The notes under the pieces are model-generated. The model was given only the letters and a program-made list of their open reading frames with translations, searched no databases and was not told the origin of the DNA. From NCBI GenBank assembly GCA_037952775.1, contig JBANAY010000003.1, positions 32,116,001-32,180,000 of the forward strand: a stretch of DNA of 64,000 nucleotides, read 5' to 3'. Below are positions 33,071 through 44,367 of the stretch, in pieces (position 1 is the stretch's first letter; each line of letters opens with the position of its first letter). The stretch is from Clonostachys chloroleuca (taxonomy: Eukaryota; Ascomycota; Sordariomycetes; Hypocreales; Bionectriaceae). The position numbers and the translations under genes are program-made.

Positions 33071-35622
33071 CTACTTCTTCCCTTTGATGGGCTCCATGCC
33101 AAAAATATCGTCAGAACTCAGGGGATCTTTCCCGTCCACCGGAGAGGTCACCTCGCCAAAGAGAAACGCATTTCTCTCGCGGCTCACATTATTAGATGAC
33201 CGCTTTTTGTGGCTCGGGCTAGCGGGAGACTTGATAGATGCTCGAGGAGAAAGGGAAGGGACAGACTCGTTCGGTTCCAGCATCCAGGAGAAGGATGATT
33301 GGGCCAATGTTGAGCGTGTAGGAATGGGCTCGGGTCTCTCTGGAATAACGGTCTCGGCTGCCAGAGGGCCCTCCGTAACGCCGTTTGAAGAGGTGTCAGT
33401 GCTCTTTTGTTCGGTCCCAGAGTCTTTTGAAACTGTCGATTGTTCAGGTACGGCATTGTTGTCCGAGAGGCTTAGTGAAGAGATAGCGAGACCCTCCGGT
33501 TTGTGTTGTCTTCTTATCGGCTCCTTGGCGACAACCTTGGGGTTCGGCTTGTCGTCGGTTTCCATGGCATCGTTATCCAGGCTAGAGTTCGGTTCGTTTG
33601 AAACCAACAACTCCATCGTAGGGTCTTCCAGATATATTTTGACAAATTGGATCTTGGCCGCCGCAATCTCGATGAGTTCGAGGCTTTTAGCCTTCTCGTC
33701 CATGGGGAATGCCGAAAACTCTTTCAGGCTCTTTACTGTTTCCTCGAGCATATTCGCTAGTTGTTGATTTCGCTTCTCCATGGCTGCCAGCGCCACTGCT
33801 GCATTCTCACCCTTGAAATCCTCCGGGACCATGCGGGGTGTAATCATCGATTCATTAAATCCCTGCATATTTCGCTTGATTTCCCCGACGGCATCCCTAA
33901 CTGCCTGGTTAATCCCAAGTTTCTCGCCTCTTTCAAAGACGCCCCGCGCGCCCTTTGCAGCACCTTGAAATATTGCCTCAACGCTGGCCTGTTGATTTCT
34001 GAACGCGTTCGGAGAGCTGAGCGGGGATTTTGCACCGAGCGCTCGCTGGCGGAAGGCATTGAAGGTGCGGAAACTAGGCGTGGACGGCCGAGATGCATTT
34101 GGTGATTTAGGCCCTATAGGCATTTTCCCTGTGTATCTCACGATGAGCGTAGCGCCCCCAGAAATATCCAGGTGCGTACGCAGGTACTCAGCATCGTCAA
34201 CAAAGGTGTGAGGTCCGTGGACTGGGTCAGGAGCCGGATATTTCAGTAAAAGCTGTAAGCAAACAGAGTAGTCGGCCTCCAACACTAAGCGGAAATAAAA
34301 GCAAATTGTCAGACATCCTCACACATGATGCGTGGTTAACAGAAGTAGCGACTTACATTGCCAGCGAATTCGGACCAGCATCGCAACACATATCAAGTCT
34401 ATCAACTGCAGTGTCGGATCTACAGCAAATATAGTGTCCCATAGAACGAGAAACTGTTCAAATGGGAACTCTCTGCTAAATAAAAGACGCACCCATCGGC
34501 TGTGCCGAGTTAGAGGAATCAGCTCTCATATCTAAATGAGGGGTGAATGAAAAACTTACATGAGGAAGATTTGAGGCAGAATTTCTATGCTTGTTAAGTG
34601 GGACGCAAGCTCCGGGTCTACTTTTTGCAAACAGACTTGATGTATGAACTGGCTTCGTTCCACAATGGTCGACGATTGTGACCGGTTCTGTGATGCCGAC
34701 TCTGCCTTTCCAACCGTAGGCTCTAGTGCATAGAACGATTGAGCATGCTCCATCAACGTCAAAAACATTAGAAATGCATCATGTTCGATGAATGAGATGT
34801 CGACCAACTCCAGGAGAAGCGTATCGATAGATGATTTGTCGGCAGCGGCGGATGCGTCAATGGCATCACTCTCGAGTACATGGACAATCGGTGCCAGTAG
34901 TTCGTGCATGCCTTGACGGTATCCGCCTCTCTCGGGGTACAATTTGCAATACATGAAAAGGACGTCCAGGATCAATGTTTGGATTCGTTCCTCATGATAG
35001 TTTGCCTCATCGGGAAGCCTCTTTACATCTTGCTGGATTTCAGCGCGAATTGCATCATCTTGCCGCGCGGTTTCCCAAGGGGACTACATGGTATATCTCC
35101 TGTCAGTGGGAGCAAATCATACAGGAATAAGTGTCAGGTTCATGACATACGCTGGGGACATCTGCCAATGGGTCGACCGATAGCTCAGCGAGGGCTTCTG
35201 GGTGCTTCACATATTTCAATAACGACTCTCGGCGGCGAGCGTAATCTTCTCGGCCATCACGTAGGGTCTGAAACCAGTCTTCTTCGGCCTTGTTACTTTT
35301 GGAGAGTAAGAATGTCTAGAAAGTGTCCAAAAGTTGTGTGAGAAGAAAAAACACGAATTAGGCCAGGAACGGTAATCGTAGTGCTTTCGAGGCTCACCTT
35401 CCAGCATAATGAGCGGAGCCCTATGATACAGGGGCTTCCTTGGCCGTTATATTTGACAGCGGTTTGAAGCTCAGAGATGCTGTTGCTTTGTGCTTGTGTT
35501 TCATGCCAGCGTTGGCTTCCTCGTATGTTAGCGGGATGACGAAAGTAATCAAGGGAGGAATAGCAATCTTCAAACGCAACGGCTTAAGGATTTACTCACA
35601 TAATTTCGTCTAGAGGTCTCAT
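33071..35622 (-). CDS. TBC-domain Rab GTPase-activating protein, TBC1D5-like
   Basis: RabGAP that stimulates GTP hydrolysis by Rab proteins; relatives of TBC1D5 act on Rab7 at endosomes with retromer. Six exons on the minus strand: 35622-35600, 35515-35398, 35315-35151, 35083-34560, 34499-34357 and 34284-33071. All junctions are GT-AG with continuous phases, giving 728 aa. The TBC domain covers about residues 30-335 and starts after a short MRPLDEI exon. It has GLRSLCWKTFLL, SPWETARQDD, AEIQQDVKR with the arginine finger near R124, and YRQGMHELLAPI with the glutamine finger near Q159. It also has QIFLIRWVRLLFSREFPFEQ and FLVLWDTIFAVDP, the last blocks of the domain. The remaining 390 residues are mostly disordered, with one coiled coil and a conserved-looking tail SSDDIFGMEPIKGKK. 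Both catalytic fingers are present, so activity is likely; the Rab partner is inferred from the family. Confidence 0.92.
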
Positions 35623-36735
35623 GCTGGGCGCCGGAAGGGTACTGCGAAGCTGGCGCGGGCCTGGGCGGTGAATAACGCAACTGATGTATTCGAGAGTGAA
35701 TCCTAGTACGCGGATGATGAGGCGGGTGGAGTATTGATTGGGAAGTAGCCGGCGTTGAGAGACAAGATATTCGGCGAAGGCTACGTTTAATGGCTGTCAT
35801 AAGTCTTTCTAGTCATTTCGTCTCATCTCATTTCATGGCTAATAGTGCTGTGCTTCCTTGTGTGTCCCTATGTTCAGAGCTCTAAGGAAAGAGATCAGTA
35901 CCCCAAATGCGCCTACTTTCTACCTCTCCACACATATGTACCTAGGTACCTCCGCGTCGGCTTGTCGGCATAACGTTTCCCCCACCCCTACAGTCTTACT
36001 AATATCATAGATGCAATACTTGTTGAAGATCGAATTCTTGGCTCCTTGGAGATTATAAATTTGCTCCTTGGGGATTATAAATTTTGAGAACTTGTTTGAT
36101 TGAGTTTGAGTTTTTTTGTCGTTTGACTCGCGTTATTCAGGGTTGTGCCTGAAGCATCACGTGATCGTCTCGCCAGTTATACTAGGGAAGGAGCAGCCTC
36201 GCCGACCTACGCGACAAGCGATCACTTTAAGCCGGGCCAGGCAGTCAGCGGCTGCGACAGCCAATTCGTACGGGCTCGACCTCTCTGTCTTCTGTCAAGA
36301 CGAGCGATCGCTGCGGACTTGACCTCTCTGACACCGTCATCCAAACCAAAGGAAAGTTATCACCCCAGTCATGTCGAAAAATAGGGTACGCCTGGTAGGA
36401 GGTAGGTATCTCCCTCGGTAGCTTTGGCCGCAGCTCGAACGACGTCACTGGAATAGTGCATACCTACAGTTACCTTACATCCGGGTCAGGTACCAGTCAC
36501 TCGGAAACACTTGTTCGCTAGACATAACTGCCAGGAGCGAAGAGCAAGGGGCGGATATTTATCATAGTGGAAAGTCAACGTAATTTAGACAATATGGAAC
36601 TTGGTAACATCAAATGCCAAGGAAATAAGTAAGTTTGATGTAAATCAGTGAAATACTTCACTTTTCAGCATGATTCCAGGGCAAACACTGCTCTTGGATT
36701 TATTTAGATGAACTGCCGTCAACATAGTACCTAGT
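35623..36735. other. Intergenic region with a 22-bp tandem duplication
   Basis: Promoter side of the TBC gene and 3' flank of the small membrane-protein gene. The only structure seen is the duplicated ctccttgg-gattataaattt unit at 36042-36086. Confidence 0.55.
36042..36086 (+). repeat. 22-bp tandem duplication
   Basis: Two adjacent copies of ctccttggRgattataaatt, differing by one base. Each carries an ATAAAT-like AT core. It may be a recent duplication in the TBC promoter region. Confidence 0.7.
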
Positions 36736-37125
36736 TCACTCCATCTTTTTCAATATATCCTCCTGCCGGTGGCGATACACAACCAGCGCAGCATAATATA
36801 ACACGGCGGCAAATAGATGCATTGATGCAAGAATCACCGCCTCGGTGAAGAATGTGGTGTTATAGCTAACACAATATAGCGGGATATCACCAGTGACAAA
36901 CCACCCGATGTGTGCGAACATATTAAGCAAAAAGAATCTCGCTTCCTGTACTAAGAAAGCTGGCGATCTTTGTGAGAACAGGCCTAATTGATCCGGAATG
37001 TGGAATATATTCGACTGGATATTGTATCCTTGTCGCGCAATTTCGAGCAAAGCGATCCGATTGCCGTCAGCATCCACGTTGCGGAGATGCTCCCACATCT
37101 CACTCATCATTCGTAGTAGTGGCAT
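36736..37125 (-). CDS. Small hypothetical membrane protein, 129 aa
   Basis: Single coding exon. A likely 59-nt intron (37134-37192, gtaaga to cacag) lies just upstream in the leader, which supports a real transcript. The N-terminal half is soluble-looking and charged (MSEMWEHLRNVDADGNRI). A hydrophobic segment FFLLNMFAHIGWFV sits in the middle, and a clear membrane helix, AVILASMHLFAAVLYYAALV, near the C-terminus is followed by the basic tail YRHRQEDILKKME. Codon use is much more AT-ending than in its neighbours. I do not recognise the family. It may be a lineage-specific gene; the composition argues for fast evolution or recent origin. Confidence 0.55.
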   Translation of the reverse strand: MPLLRMMSEMWEHLRNVDADGNRIALLEIARQGYNIQSNIFHIPDQLGLFSQRSPAFLVQEARFFLLNMFAHIGWFVTGDIPLYCVSYNTTFFTEAVILASMHLFAAVLYYAALVVYRHRQEDILKKME

Positions 37126-38270
37126 AATTGGTTCTGTGGGGCATTAGCTGTTGGTTTCTGGACGAGGTCATACTTCACATTTAAGATCTTACCGGTGAAT
37201 TGACTGCGATATGGTTAGAGAAGAGACTTGAATATTGCAGAGCTTTGAGTAGAAAGAGTGGTGTGTTGTTGGTCTGACCTCAGAGGCAGGGAGAGGAAGA
37301 TGCTTCGTCACAGCAGAGAAACCAGAGGGCTGAGTACAATTGAACCCTGCTGTGATAACTTAGGCAACTAAAACTCTAATGTTTATCCTCTGCCACCATA
37401 AACTTAAGCTGAGAATTAAGCTCTTCATCAAGGAAGTAGATACCCCAAAATGATGCAAAATCGAAGAAGAGGAAGTAGACCTTTTGTGATTGTCCTATGT
37501 GAGGCTGAAATGCACTTACCGACCCAAGCAGCCCACCCCAGTGAATGGGCTACCTCGAACCCGGCCTCGGGCACTGAACATCAATCTATATGGTGAATTA
37601 TTGATGTCTACAGCATGTGGCTAAGCCTTTTAAAGGTGGGCAGCTTGAAATCTTGCCGGGGCGCGGCAATGCGATGTTCAAATTCTGTCACAATTTCACT
37701 ACTCCTCTTGTCCAACCAGTTTCATGCTGAAGTTGTGCGAATTTCCCACAGAAGCGTCAGATTAAAACTCAACCTAGCGTAGGCATCCTTGATAAATCAA
37801 GATATGGAGATCCTTCTGGGACTGACCTCAGCAGTAAAAAAAAAAATCGCCCCTCTAAAATCTTACCTAAAATACCCGAAAAGAGAACCAAAAGTGCCAA
37901 AAGATATCTAGCAACTAATCAAATATTATAATCGGGGAGGAGAAGGCTTAAGATAGAGGGAACTAACTTATATATATTTCTTCATGCAATCTTCATTAAT
38001 GATTTGGGTATACTCAGGTAGGTTACTTAAGAGGCGCCTACCTACCATGGCAGAAATGGCGGTGCTTCAGCAGGGTGGAGACACGGAGGCCAGCACTTGG
38101 TGCCACATTGTTCGTGGCAGCTCCATCAATGGCCATGTCCAGCATTGTCCTGTTGAGTCCAGGTCAAGCAAGAAGTGATAATTGTCTGTTCTAGCCTGGC
38201 CGCAATTAGCTGCCCGCTCGCATTCCTGCTTGCCAGCTGATCCGCCTACCTGAGGACAGCAAGGGTCAAC
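37126..38270. other. Divergent intergenic region
   Basis: AT-rich spacer between the small membrane-protein gene (minus) and the acidic-motif gene (plus). It includes the 5' leader intron of the former. No other coding signal. Confidence 0.55.
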
Positions 38271-40091
38271 ATGTCTGCGGATCTCTTTGCTGAGTTCAAT
38301 CAGCTCTCGAGCGGCCCTCCGCCAGCTCAGCAGCAGCAACAGCCCCAGCAGGCGCCGCAGAACTCGTCCTCGGCATTCCAGGGAGCGCAGAATACTTCAC
38401 AGGTCCAAGACTCGTTCGATTTCTTTCAGAGTAGCAACCCCCCTACGTACCAGCAATCTCAGCAATCACAACAGTCCTCAAGTGGGCTAAACACCTGGAA
38501 CACCTCATTCACTCCCGCCGCCCAGCAACCACATCAGCCTCCAGGTGGACTGGATACGTGGAATAGCTCATTTGCGCCTGCTGCTCAGACGTACAAACCA
38601 CAGGAGCCTGTAGATGATGACGATGGCTGGGGCGATTTCGAAGTTGCCGAGTCTGAGGCAGTCAAGCCATCGCCAGTCTCGTGGGCAACGCCTTCACAAA
38701 GCATGCAGGCTACACCTCCGCCTCCTCCTCCTCCTGAAAAGCCCGTCAATACCAATAGAATCCGTGCCTCCACAATGGACATTATGACGAATAATTTGGT
38801 TGATCTGGGGATGTCACAGCACCGGACAGCCACTGCAATCCCCACCTCCGCAACCATCAGAGAACGTGTAATGCCAAAGCAAAAGTTTGCGCCTTCGGAT
38901 CCAAACGTACTGTTTGACGCCGATGACTTTGAGCTCCAAGTAGTTGAGCAGGATGACGATGACGATGACGATGATTTTGGCGACTTTGAGTCGGTGACTA
39001 CGTCGAAACCTAGCGAGAAGCCAAAGCAGCCTCAAGCAGTGCCTGCTCCTACGCTACCTTCCATGGACTTACTATCCCTTGGTGATTCTCCTATGACGGC
39101 TTCGACCCAGAGCCAGGAAAGGCCCAATGTTTCAGCCAAGGCTGCCCCGAAACCTGCTACTCGCAGTAAGCCATCTATTTCGAGTCAGCCTCGAGAAGCT
39201 GTGGCAAGACCTGCTACGGCCTCCAAGGGCGGAAAAGTCACCAACTCAACTATCAATGAAGAGGAAGAATGGGCAGCTTGGGATGATTTCGAGTCTTCAA
39301 GTGGTACTAAAAACATGCCCGGGCCTGCCGCTACCAAATTACAGTCACCTACGGACAATTGGGAATGGGGTGCGGATGATACATTCCCAGAAGCGACAGA
39401 CCCAAACGTAGGAGTGGCGTCAATGATATCGGCCATTTCACAAAGTGACAATGACCCCCCTCCTACTAACGTACCGCCGCCATCAGTCATTCTCTCTGCA
39501 TTTCCTTCGCTCTTAGCATCGGGGAATTCTCTATTCAAGCCCCTGGTGGGACAGAATATTTCAATCAAGCAGCGAATACTGTCAGACCCGAAAGCCATCG
39601 AATTTCTCAAAGGATACATTCTCCTAGCAACAACGGCCGGGCACGTCATTGCGGGTCGAAAGCATCGATGGCACCGGGACAAGATCCTGGCAAAGAGCAT
39701 GTCCATCTCGGCGGCGGGGAGCAAAGGGATGAAGTTGGCAGGTGTTGACAAGACACAAGCCGTACGGGAGGATCGGGAAGCTGCAGATATCGCGGGGGCG
39801 TGGCGCGACCTCGTCGGCCGGGTCCGATCTGCAGTGGCAGCAGCCAACGGCGAGGGTCTGGCATCCTTGAAGGTACCGGAACTTTCCGACACCTTGCAGG
39901 TCCAGACGGCCAAGTTTGTGCCCACGGGGACAAGTTCATGCATCATCTGCGGGCTCAAGAGAGAGGAGCGGGTCAACAAGGTCGATCATGATGTCGAGGA
40001 CAGCTTCGGGGAGTGGTGGGTTGACCACTGGGGCCACAGGGCATGCAAGAACTTCTGGGTTGAGCATGAGAAGATGCTACGCCAACGTTAG
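38271..40091 (+). CDS. Acidic DFxxF-motif protein, clathrin-adaptor accessory-like (Laa2/DUF5102-like)
   Basis: Single exon, 606 aa. The N-terminus is Gln/Pro-rich and disordered (MSADLFAEFNQL, then Gln runs). Scattered through the first 380 residues are short acidic-aromatic motifs: DDGWGDFEVAE, DDDFGDFESV, EEWAAWDDFES, and NWEWGADDTF. Motifs of this [DE]-F-x-x-[FW] kind bind the ear domains of clathrin adaptors AP-1 and GGA. The C-terminal 200 residues form a folded, conserved-looking domain beginning IKQRILSDPKAIEFLKGY, running through AGRKHRWHRDKIL and ending with CIICGLKREERVNKVD, FGEWWVDHWGHRACKNFW, with CxxC plus His/Cys suggesting a zinc site. I believe this C-terminal domain matches fungal proteins related to yeast Laa2 or annotated as Ppk6-like, but that is from memory. 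A trafficking role is inference. No kinase motifs are present. Confidence 0.83.
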   Translation: MSADLFAEFNQLSSGPPPAQQQQQPQQAPQNSSSAFQGAQNTSQVQDSFDFFQSSNPPTYQQSQQSQQSSSGLNTWNTSFTPAAQQPHQPPGGLDTWNSSFAPAAQTYKPQEPVDDDDGWGDFEVAESEAVKPSPVSWATPSQSMQATPPPPPPPEKPVNTNRIRASTMDIMTNNLVDLGMSQHRTATAIPTSATIRERVMPKQKFAPSDPNVLFDADDFELQVVEQDDDDDDDDFGDFESVTTSKPSEKPKQPQAVPAPTLPSMDLLSLGDSPMTASTQSQERPNVSAKAAPKPATRSKPSISSQPREAVARPATASKGGKVTNSTINEEEEWAAWDDFESSSGTKNMPGPAATKLQSPTDNWEWGADDTFPEATDPNVGVASMISAISQSDNDPPPTNVPPPSVILSAFPSLLASGNSLFKPLVGQNISIKQRILSDPKAIEFLKGYILLATTAGHVIAGRKHRWHRDKILAKSMSISAAGSKGMKLAGVDKTQAVREDREAADIAGAWRDLVGRVRSAVAAANGEGLASLKVPELSDTLQVQTAKFVPTGTSSCIICGLKREERVNKVDHDVEDSFGEWWVDHWGHRACKNFWVEHEKMLRQR

Positions 40092-43000
40092 CACAACTTA
40101 CACATCTATTTGCTCACCTCCCACATTGCACCAATACACCTTTAACTATGGGCATGTTCGATGGAAACAAATAACGAAGTGGCACCCTGTTTGATCAATA
40201 GGAGGCTGAATACCTTGTTTATCCATCCAACTGGCGTGATGCCTGGCCGGGCGACAACCATGTGCATAGGTGCACCCGACCTGCAGAGTAACACACGGGC
40301 TACCATCGCACCAAGCAACACCAATCAGTCCACATCCCCCAGCTTTTTAGCCAAGTAAATTACCATCTTGATTGGTCGAAACATGCCGAAAACCGGATTC
40401 GGCACGCGTCCTCAAAGGGTTGAGGGGGAATTTGAGCTTGATAATATTCTCAGCACATGGGCATTTGTATTGCTGTTATTTCCATAGCGGCTCATTATTT
40501 GGTCGCACTAAATATCTGTCATAGCATTTTAACACAGGAGATATTGAGAGAACACCGGGCCATCCACCGCACTTGTGCCGGCCACTAAAGGTCGTGGACC
40601 ACAATTTGTCCCTTCCGTATATGTATCCTATGTCAAAGTCAACGGTCTGGCGTATTCGATCACAAAACATGAGGCCTCGTGAAATACGGAAGCTATTGGT
40701 GTGACACCACAGGTGTCACGGGCCTGATCGACTGCTCAAAGCTGGAGTCCTGTGAACCCAAAGCGAAACAATCCCTGCCCACACTTGACGATCCTGCATT
40801 GGTGATGCAGACTCGTACCTCACGATATTACCCTTTGCAGTGGAGGTTGGTACTGACCGCAGTGTTTCAGAGTGATGCAGAACACATTGCGGTCAATGAG
40901 ATTGACTTCTCTTATCAGGTCGCCCGATTTCAACGTCCTAGGGCTTGCCGTGTCGCAATTAAGGGCCGTTGCTTGATGATGGCATGGTCTTCACGCACTG
41001 CCGTGTGCCCTGAGCTAACACCGGCCCCTCATGGCACAATAGCTTTATTTCCACCATATCTGGTTTGTGTGATTGTCGCTCTCTTAATGGTATCCGAGCC
41101 GCGAGGTCCATGTACAGTACCTCAAAGCAAGTAGAGGTACATCTGCATGTCTGCATATTAACCCACAATTCCATGCAGTGATTCATTGATTGATTGATGC
41201 ATGGGTGCTGCAGGCTGGTCTACCCCAGCAACATCCATCCGCACGAGGAACATGGCCGGATGCAGACGCTACACAGACGATATAGACATCGTCCAAGACA
41301 TCCGGCTCTATGAGGCGAGAGCAGCAAAGTAGTTGCAGCTGAAAGGTAAGTCATGTCGGCCATTTCATCACACGTGCATGTGTCTTTGCCTCTTTCTTTC
41401 GTTTCTTCTTCTAAATCCGACCGGGGTTTCTGAAGCTGCCACTATCCGCAGCCAGTTGGTAGGTACTTGTTGAACTTGCCATTGAGCCTCTGTTCCCATC
41501 CATTCTTGGTCTCCAGGGGTATATGGGCGAGCTGTTCAAGAGACTGAAAGAGGAAAGATGCAGGGCGATAAAAAAGAAGGCAGTTTCTTTACAACTGCGA
41601 TATTTCGCACAGCTAGACGCTTACCGCTCAATAAGAAAAAGAAAAAAAGGAAACAACGTGCGGCTACCGCCACTACCCTCCCTCGTACCCGGTACTTTGA
41701 TCGCCAGGTCCTCCCCCGGACGAACCGAAGTACCTGTTGAGGGGTTAAGCAGTCCCTCGGTGGACTTTGAATTCCATCACCATCTGCCGACCGACCTGAC
41801 TACCACCCTTAGCGACCAATTACCCACCTGCTCCCGCTGAGGGGTTGGACGTGCCTTGGGTTAGGTAGCAGTCCAAGGCTCCTAGTTCCCTGACACGACC
41901 TCCATCCACAACGTGACGGGCTGCGCTAGTGCCTTCTCTCATGTCCTGTGCGTGCAGCAGAGGGCTGCCAGCCGCCGTTGATCTAGGCCTGTGCCCCCAC
42001 CACCACACTCCACTCGGGACCACCTCAGCATCAAACCATCCATCCTTTGACTGGCCGATGAGGCAAGCAAGATGGATGTTGCAGACAGGAGCGCCATGAC
42101 TCTGGGACGGCAGGTCCGTTATACTTGCCAGCCGTAGCTCCACGTACCACCCGCGATGGCCAGGTAGGCACGAGCCTCGAGGTGTCGGATGGGCGCTTTG
42201 GCATCCATCATTGGAGAAGTAGCGTCCCAGGGCTGCCCGGTACATCCACCCCAATACCATATCCGCCCTCACACAAGGTACCTGCTACCTGTGGCCTACA
42301 TGCCTTCCTCGCCGCGCTCTGGCAGCCAGCACACTTTTCCCTCCTACACCTCCATCCACGCCTCTCTTCCCCTCCGACAAGCGCGTCCGCCACCACCCAC
42401 CTCCCACCTCCCACCTCCATCCTCCCTCCCTCGACTTCAACACCTCTTCCTCCTCCCTCCCAGTCTCCCATTATCAACCTCCCCATCATCCCCCGTCCTC
42501 AACCATTCCGCTCCCGCTCTCCTCACCTTCTCCCCCGTCCGTCCGTTTCTACATCATCCATCTCTCTCCGCCGCCTCATTTCGCCCCTCCACCCGTCAGC
42601 AGGCTGGGCTCTCTAGTTGTTCAGATACCCACCCACCAGCCAGGCTTGTTGGCGTCCTCTGCTCCTCAACCCTGGGCCACGACCCCGCCATTCCAACTTC
42701 TACTGCACCTTTAAAAAAATTCCGTCCAGTAGCCTCCAGCACACGACAGCATCCATCTAATCTTCAAGGTCATTTGTCCTTGCCAAGGGTCAGGTTTACA
42801 ACCCCATCCAACTCTTTCACTGGACAATCCAAGGTTAGTTCAGAAACCCTTGCCTATCTCGTAAATATAGCCCAGCGCGACCCCGCGCACCACCACGAGT
42901 TGCAATATTGCCACCCAGGCACATGCATACCTATGTTAGCCTTGTGTCACACAACGCCATGACTGCTTATCGCCTTAAATTACGATGCACTTTCTTCAGG

Positions 43001-43204
43001 TCGCATCTAGGCTCTCGACTGTGCTTCATTTGCATTATCTGCTCAAGGCCCTAACCGCTTCTTCAATTAGGTCTTCCCCTCCAACCACTTTCAAGCTAGC
43101 TTTGAAAGCCTAGGTTACGCTTCCCTCGCGCCAGCCCTCCCAACAACAGCTCTCATCGCGTACCAGTCTTTTACAGGCGCGCCTCATTTTCTTCCACTTG
43201 CAAG
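40092..43204. other. 3.1-kb intergenic region and probable long leader of the KH gene
   Basis: No coding region is convincing. The segment 42331-42596 is almost free of G on the plus strand and made of C and T, listed separately. The last several hundred bp probably belong to the 5' UTR of the KH-protein gene. Confidence 0.5.
42331..42596 (+). promoter_or_regulatory. Pyrimidine-rich, G-poor tract upstream of the KH gene
   Basis: About 265 bp of C/T-rich sequence with repeated cctccc and ctccctcc motifs; its core (42391-42480) has almost no G on this strand. It ends about 600 bp before the KH-protein ATG. Fungal promoters often have CT-rich segments at transcription starts, so this may be the core promoter or part of an unstructured leader. 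Confidence 0.55.
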
Positions 43205-44367
43205 ATGTCGACTGCTCAGGATATTCACCCATCCAATGGAGGCGACCTTGTTGACGGCATCGGCCAACTGAAGCTCGACGACCGACTGGGCCCCGACGGC
43301 GAACCTGCCCCTAAGACGGACGAGGAATACGCTCAGGCGCAACTGACTCTTCGTGCTATCGTTTCTTCCAAGGAGGCTGGTGTCATCATTGGCAAGGGCG
43401 GAAAGAATGTGGCTGATCTTCGGGATGAAACTGGCGTAAAGGCTGGTGTGAGCAAGGTGGTGCAGGGCGTCCACGATCGTGTTCTTACGATTACTGGTGG
43501 CTGCGATGCCATCTCTCGAGCTTATGCGATTGTTGCCCGCGCTCTTCTGGAAGGCGCACCTACCATGGGAATGGGAGGAATTGTCCAAAGCAATGGGACC
43601 CATCGTACGTCATTGTATCTTTCCACTGCACGATGTTGCTAACAAGAGAAATAGCCATCAAGCTTCTTATTTCTCATAATCAGATGGGCACCATCATCGG
43701 AAGACAGGGCCTCAAGATTAAGCACATTCAGGACTCATCAGGAGTAAGAATGGTCGCTCAGAAGGAAATGCTTCCCCAGTCTACAGAACGAATTGTAGAG
43801 GTTCAAGGCACCCCTGAAGGTATCCAGCGAGCCGTGTGGGAAATTTCCAAGTGTCTGGTCGACGATTGGCAACGCGGAACTGGCACAGTGCTCTACAACC
43901 CCGTCGTTCGAACCCAACCCGCTGGCGCAAGCAGCGCTAGCTCTGGCTATGGCACAGGAGCCCCGAGGTCAGACTACAACAGCAGCCCTCGCGTGATGCG
44001 CACTGGCAATGGGGCTGATTTCAGTGATGGCGGCGCCCGTCCGTTTGGTCGACGCTCTGATTCTGACGCAGCAGCTCGTGGCCCTCCCACACACGACGAA
44101 AATGGCGAGGAGATCTTAACACAAAACATCAGTATCCCTGCAGACATGGTTGGCTGCATTATCGGTCGCGCTGGTAGCAAGATTAGTGAGATCCGCAAAA
44201 GCTCCGGTGCGCGTATTTCTATCGCCAAGGCGCCTCACGATGAGACCGGTGAGCGTATGTTCACAATCATGGGCACCGCCAAGGCCAACGAGCAGGCTCT
44301 CTTCCAGCTTTACGAGAATCTTGAAGCCGAGAAGATGCGCCGGACTCAACTCCAGGAGTCAGAGTAA
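43205..44367 (+). CDS. Triple-KH-domain RNA-binding protein (Rnc1/Pbp2, poly(C)-binding type)
   Basis: Exons 43205-43604 and 43655-44367, with a 50-nt intron in phase 1, give 370 aa. Three KH domains each have the GxxG loop: VIIGKGGKNVADLRDETGV (about residues 60-78), TIIGRQGLKIKHIQDSSGV (about 155), and CIIGRAGSKISEIRKSSGA (about 320). A Ser/Gly/Arg-rich linker separates the second and third. This spacing (KH-KH-linker-KH) is that of fission yeast Rnc1, budding yeast Pbp2 and metazoan PCBP/hnRNP K, which bind C- or U-rich single-stranded RNA and control mRNA stability and translation. The ATG at 43205 has a good context (caagatgtc). All three GxxG loops are intact, so RNA binding is expected; targets are unknown. 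Confidence 0.94.

Noticed and set aside
35623..35800. Upstream extension of the TBC gene from an earlier ATG at 35800
   Set aside because: The frame is Arg/His/Pro-rich and not family-like; the short MRPLDEI exon with a proper donor joins the TBC domain better.
37500..37570. tRNA-like B-box (gggttcgaggt on the minus strand)
   Set aside because: No matching A-box or cloverleaf could be drawn around it.
42189..42962. 257-residue Ser/Pro/His-rich plus frame upstream of the KH gene
   Set aside because: Composition is fully explained by the CT-rich tract; the overlapping frame gives equally meaningless sequence.
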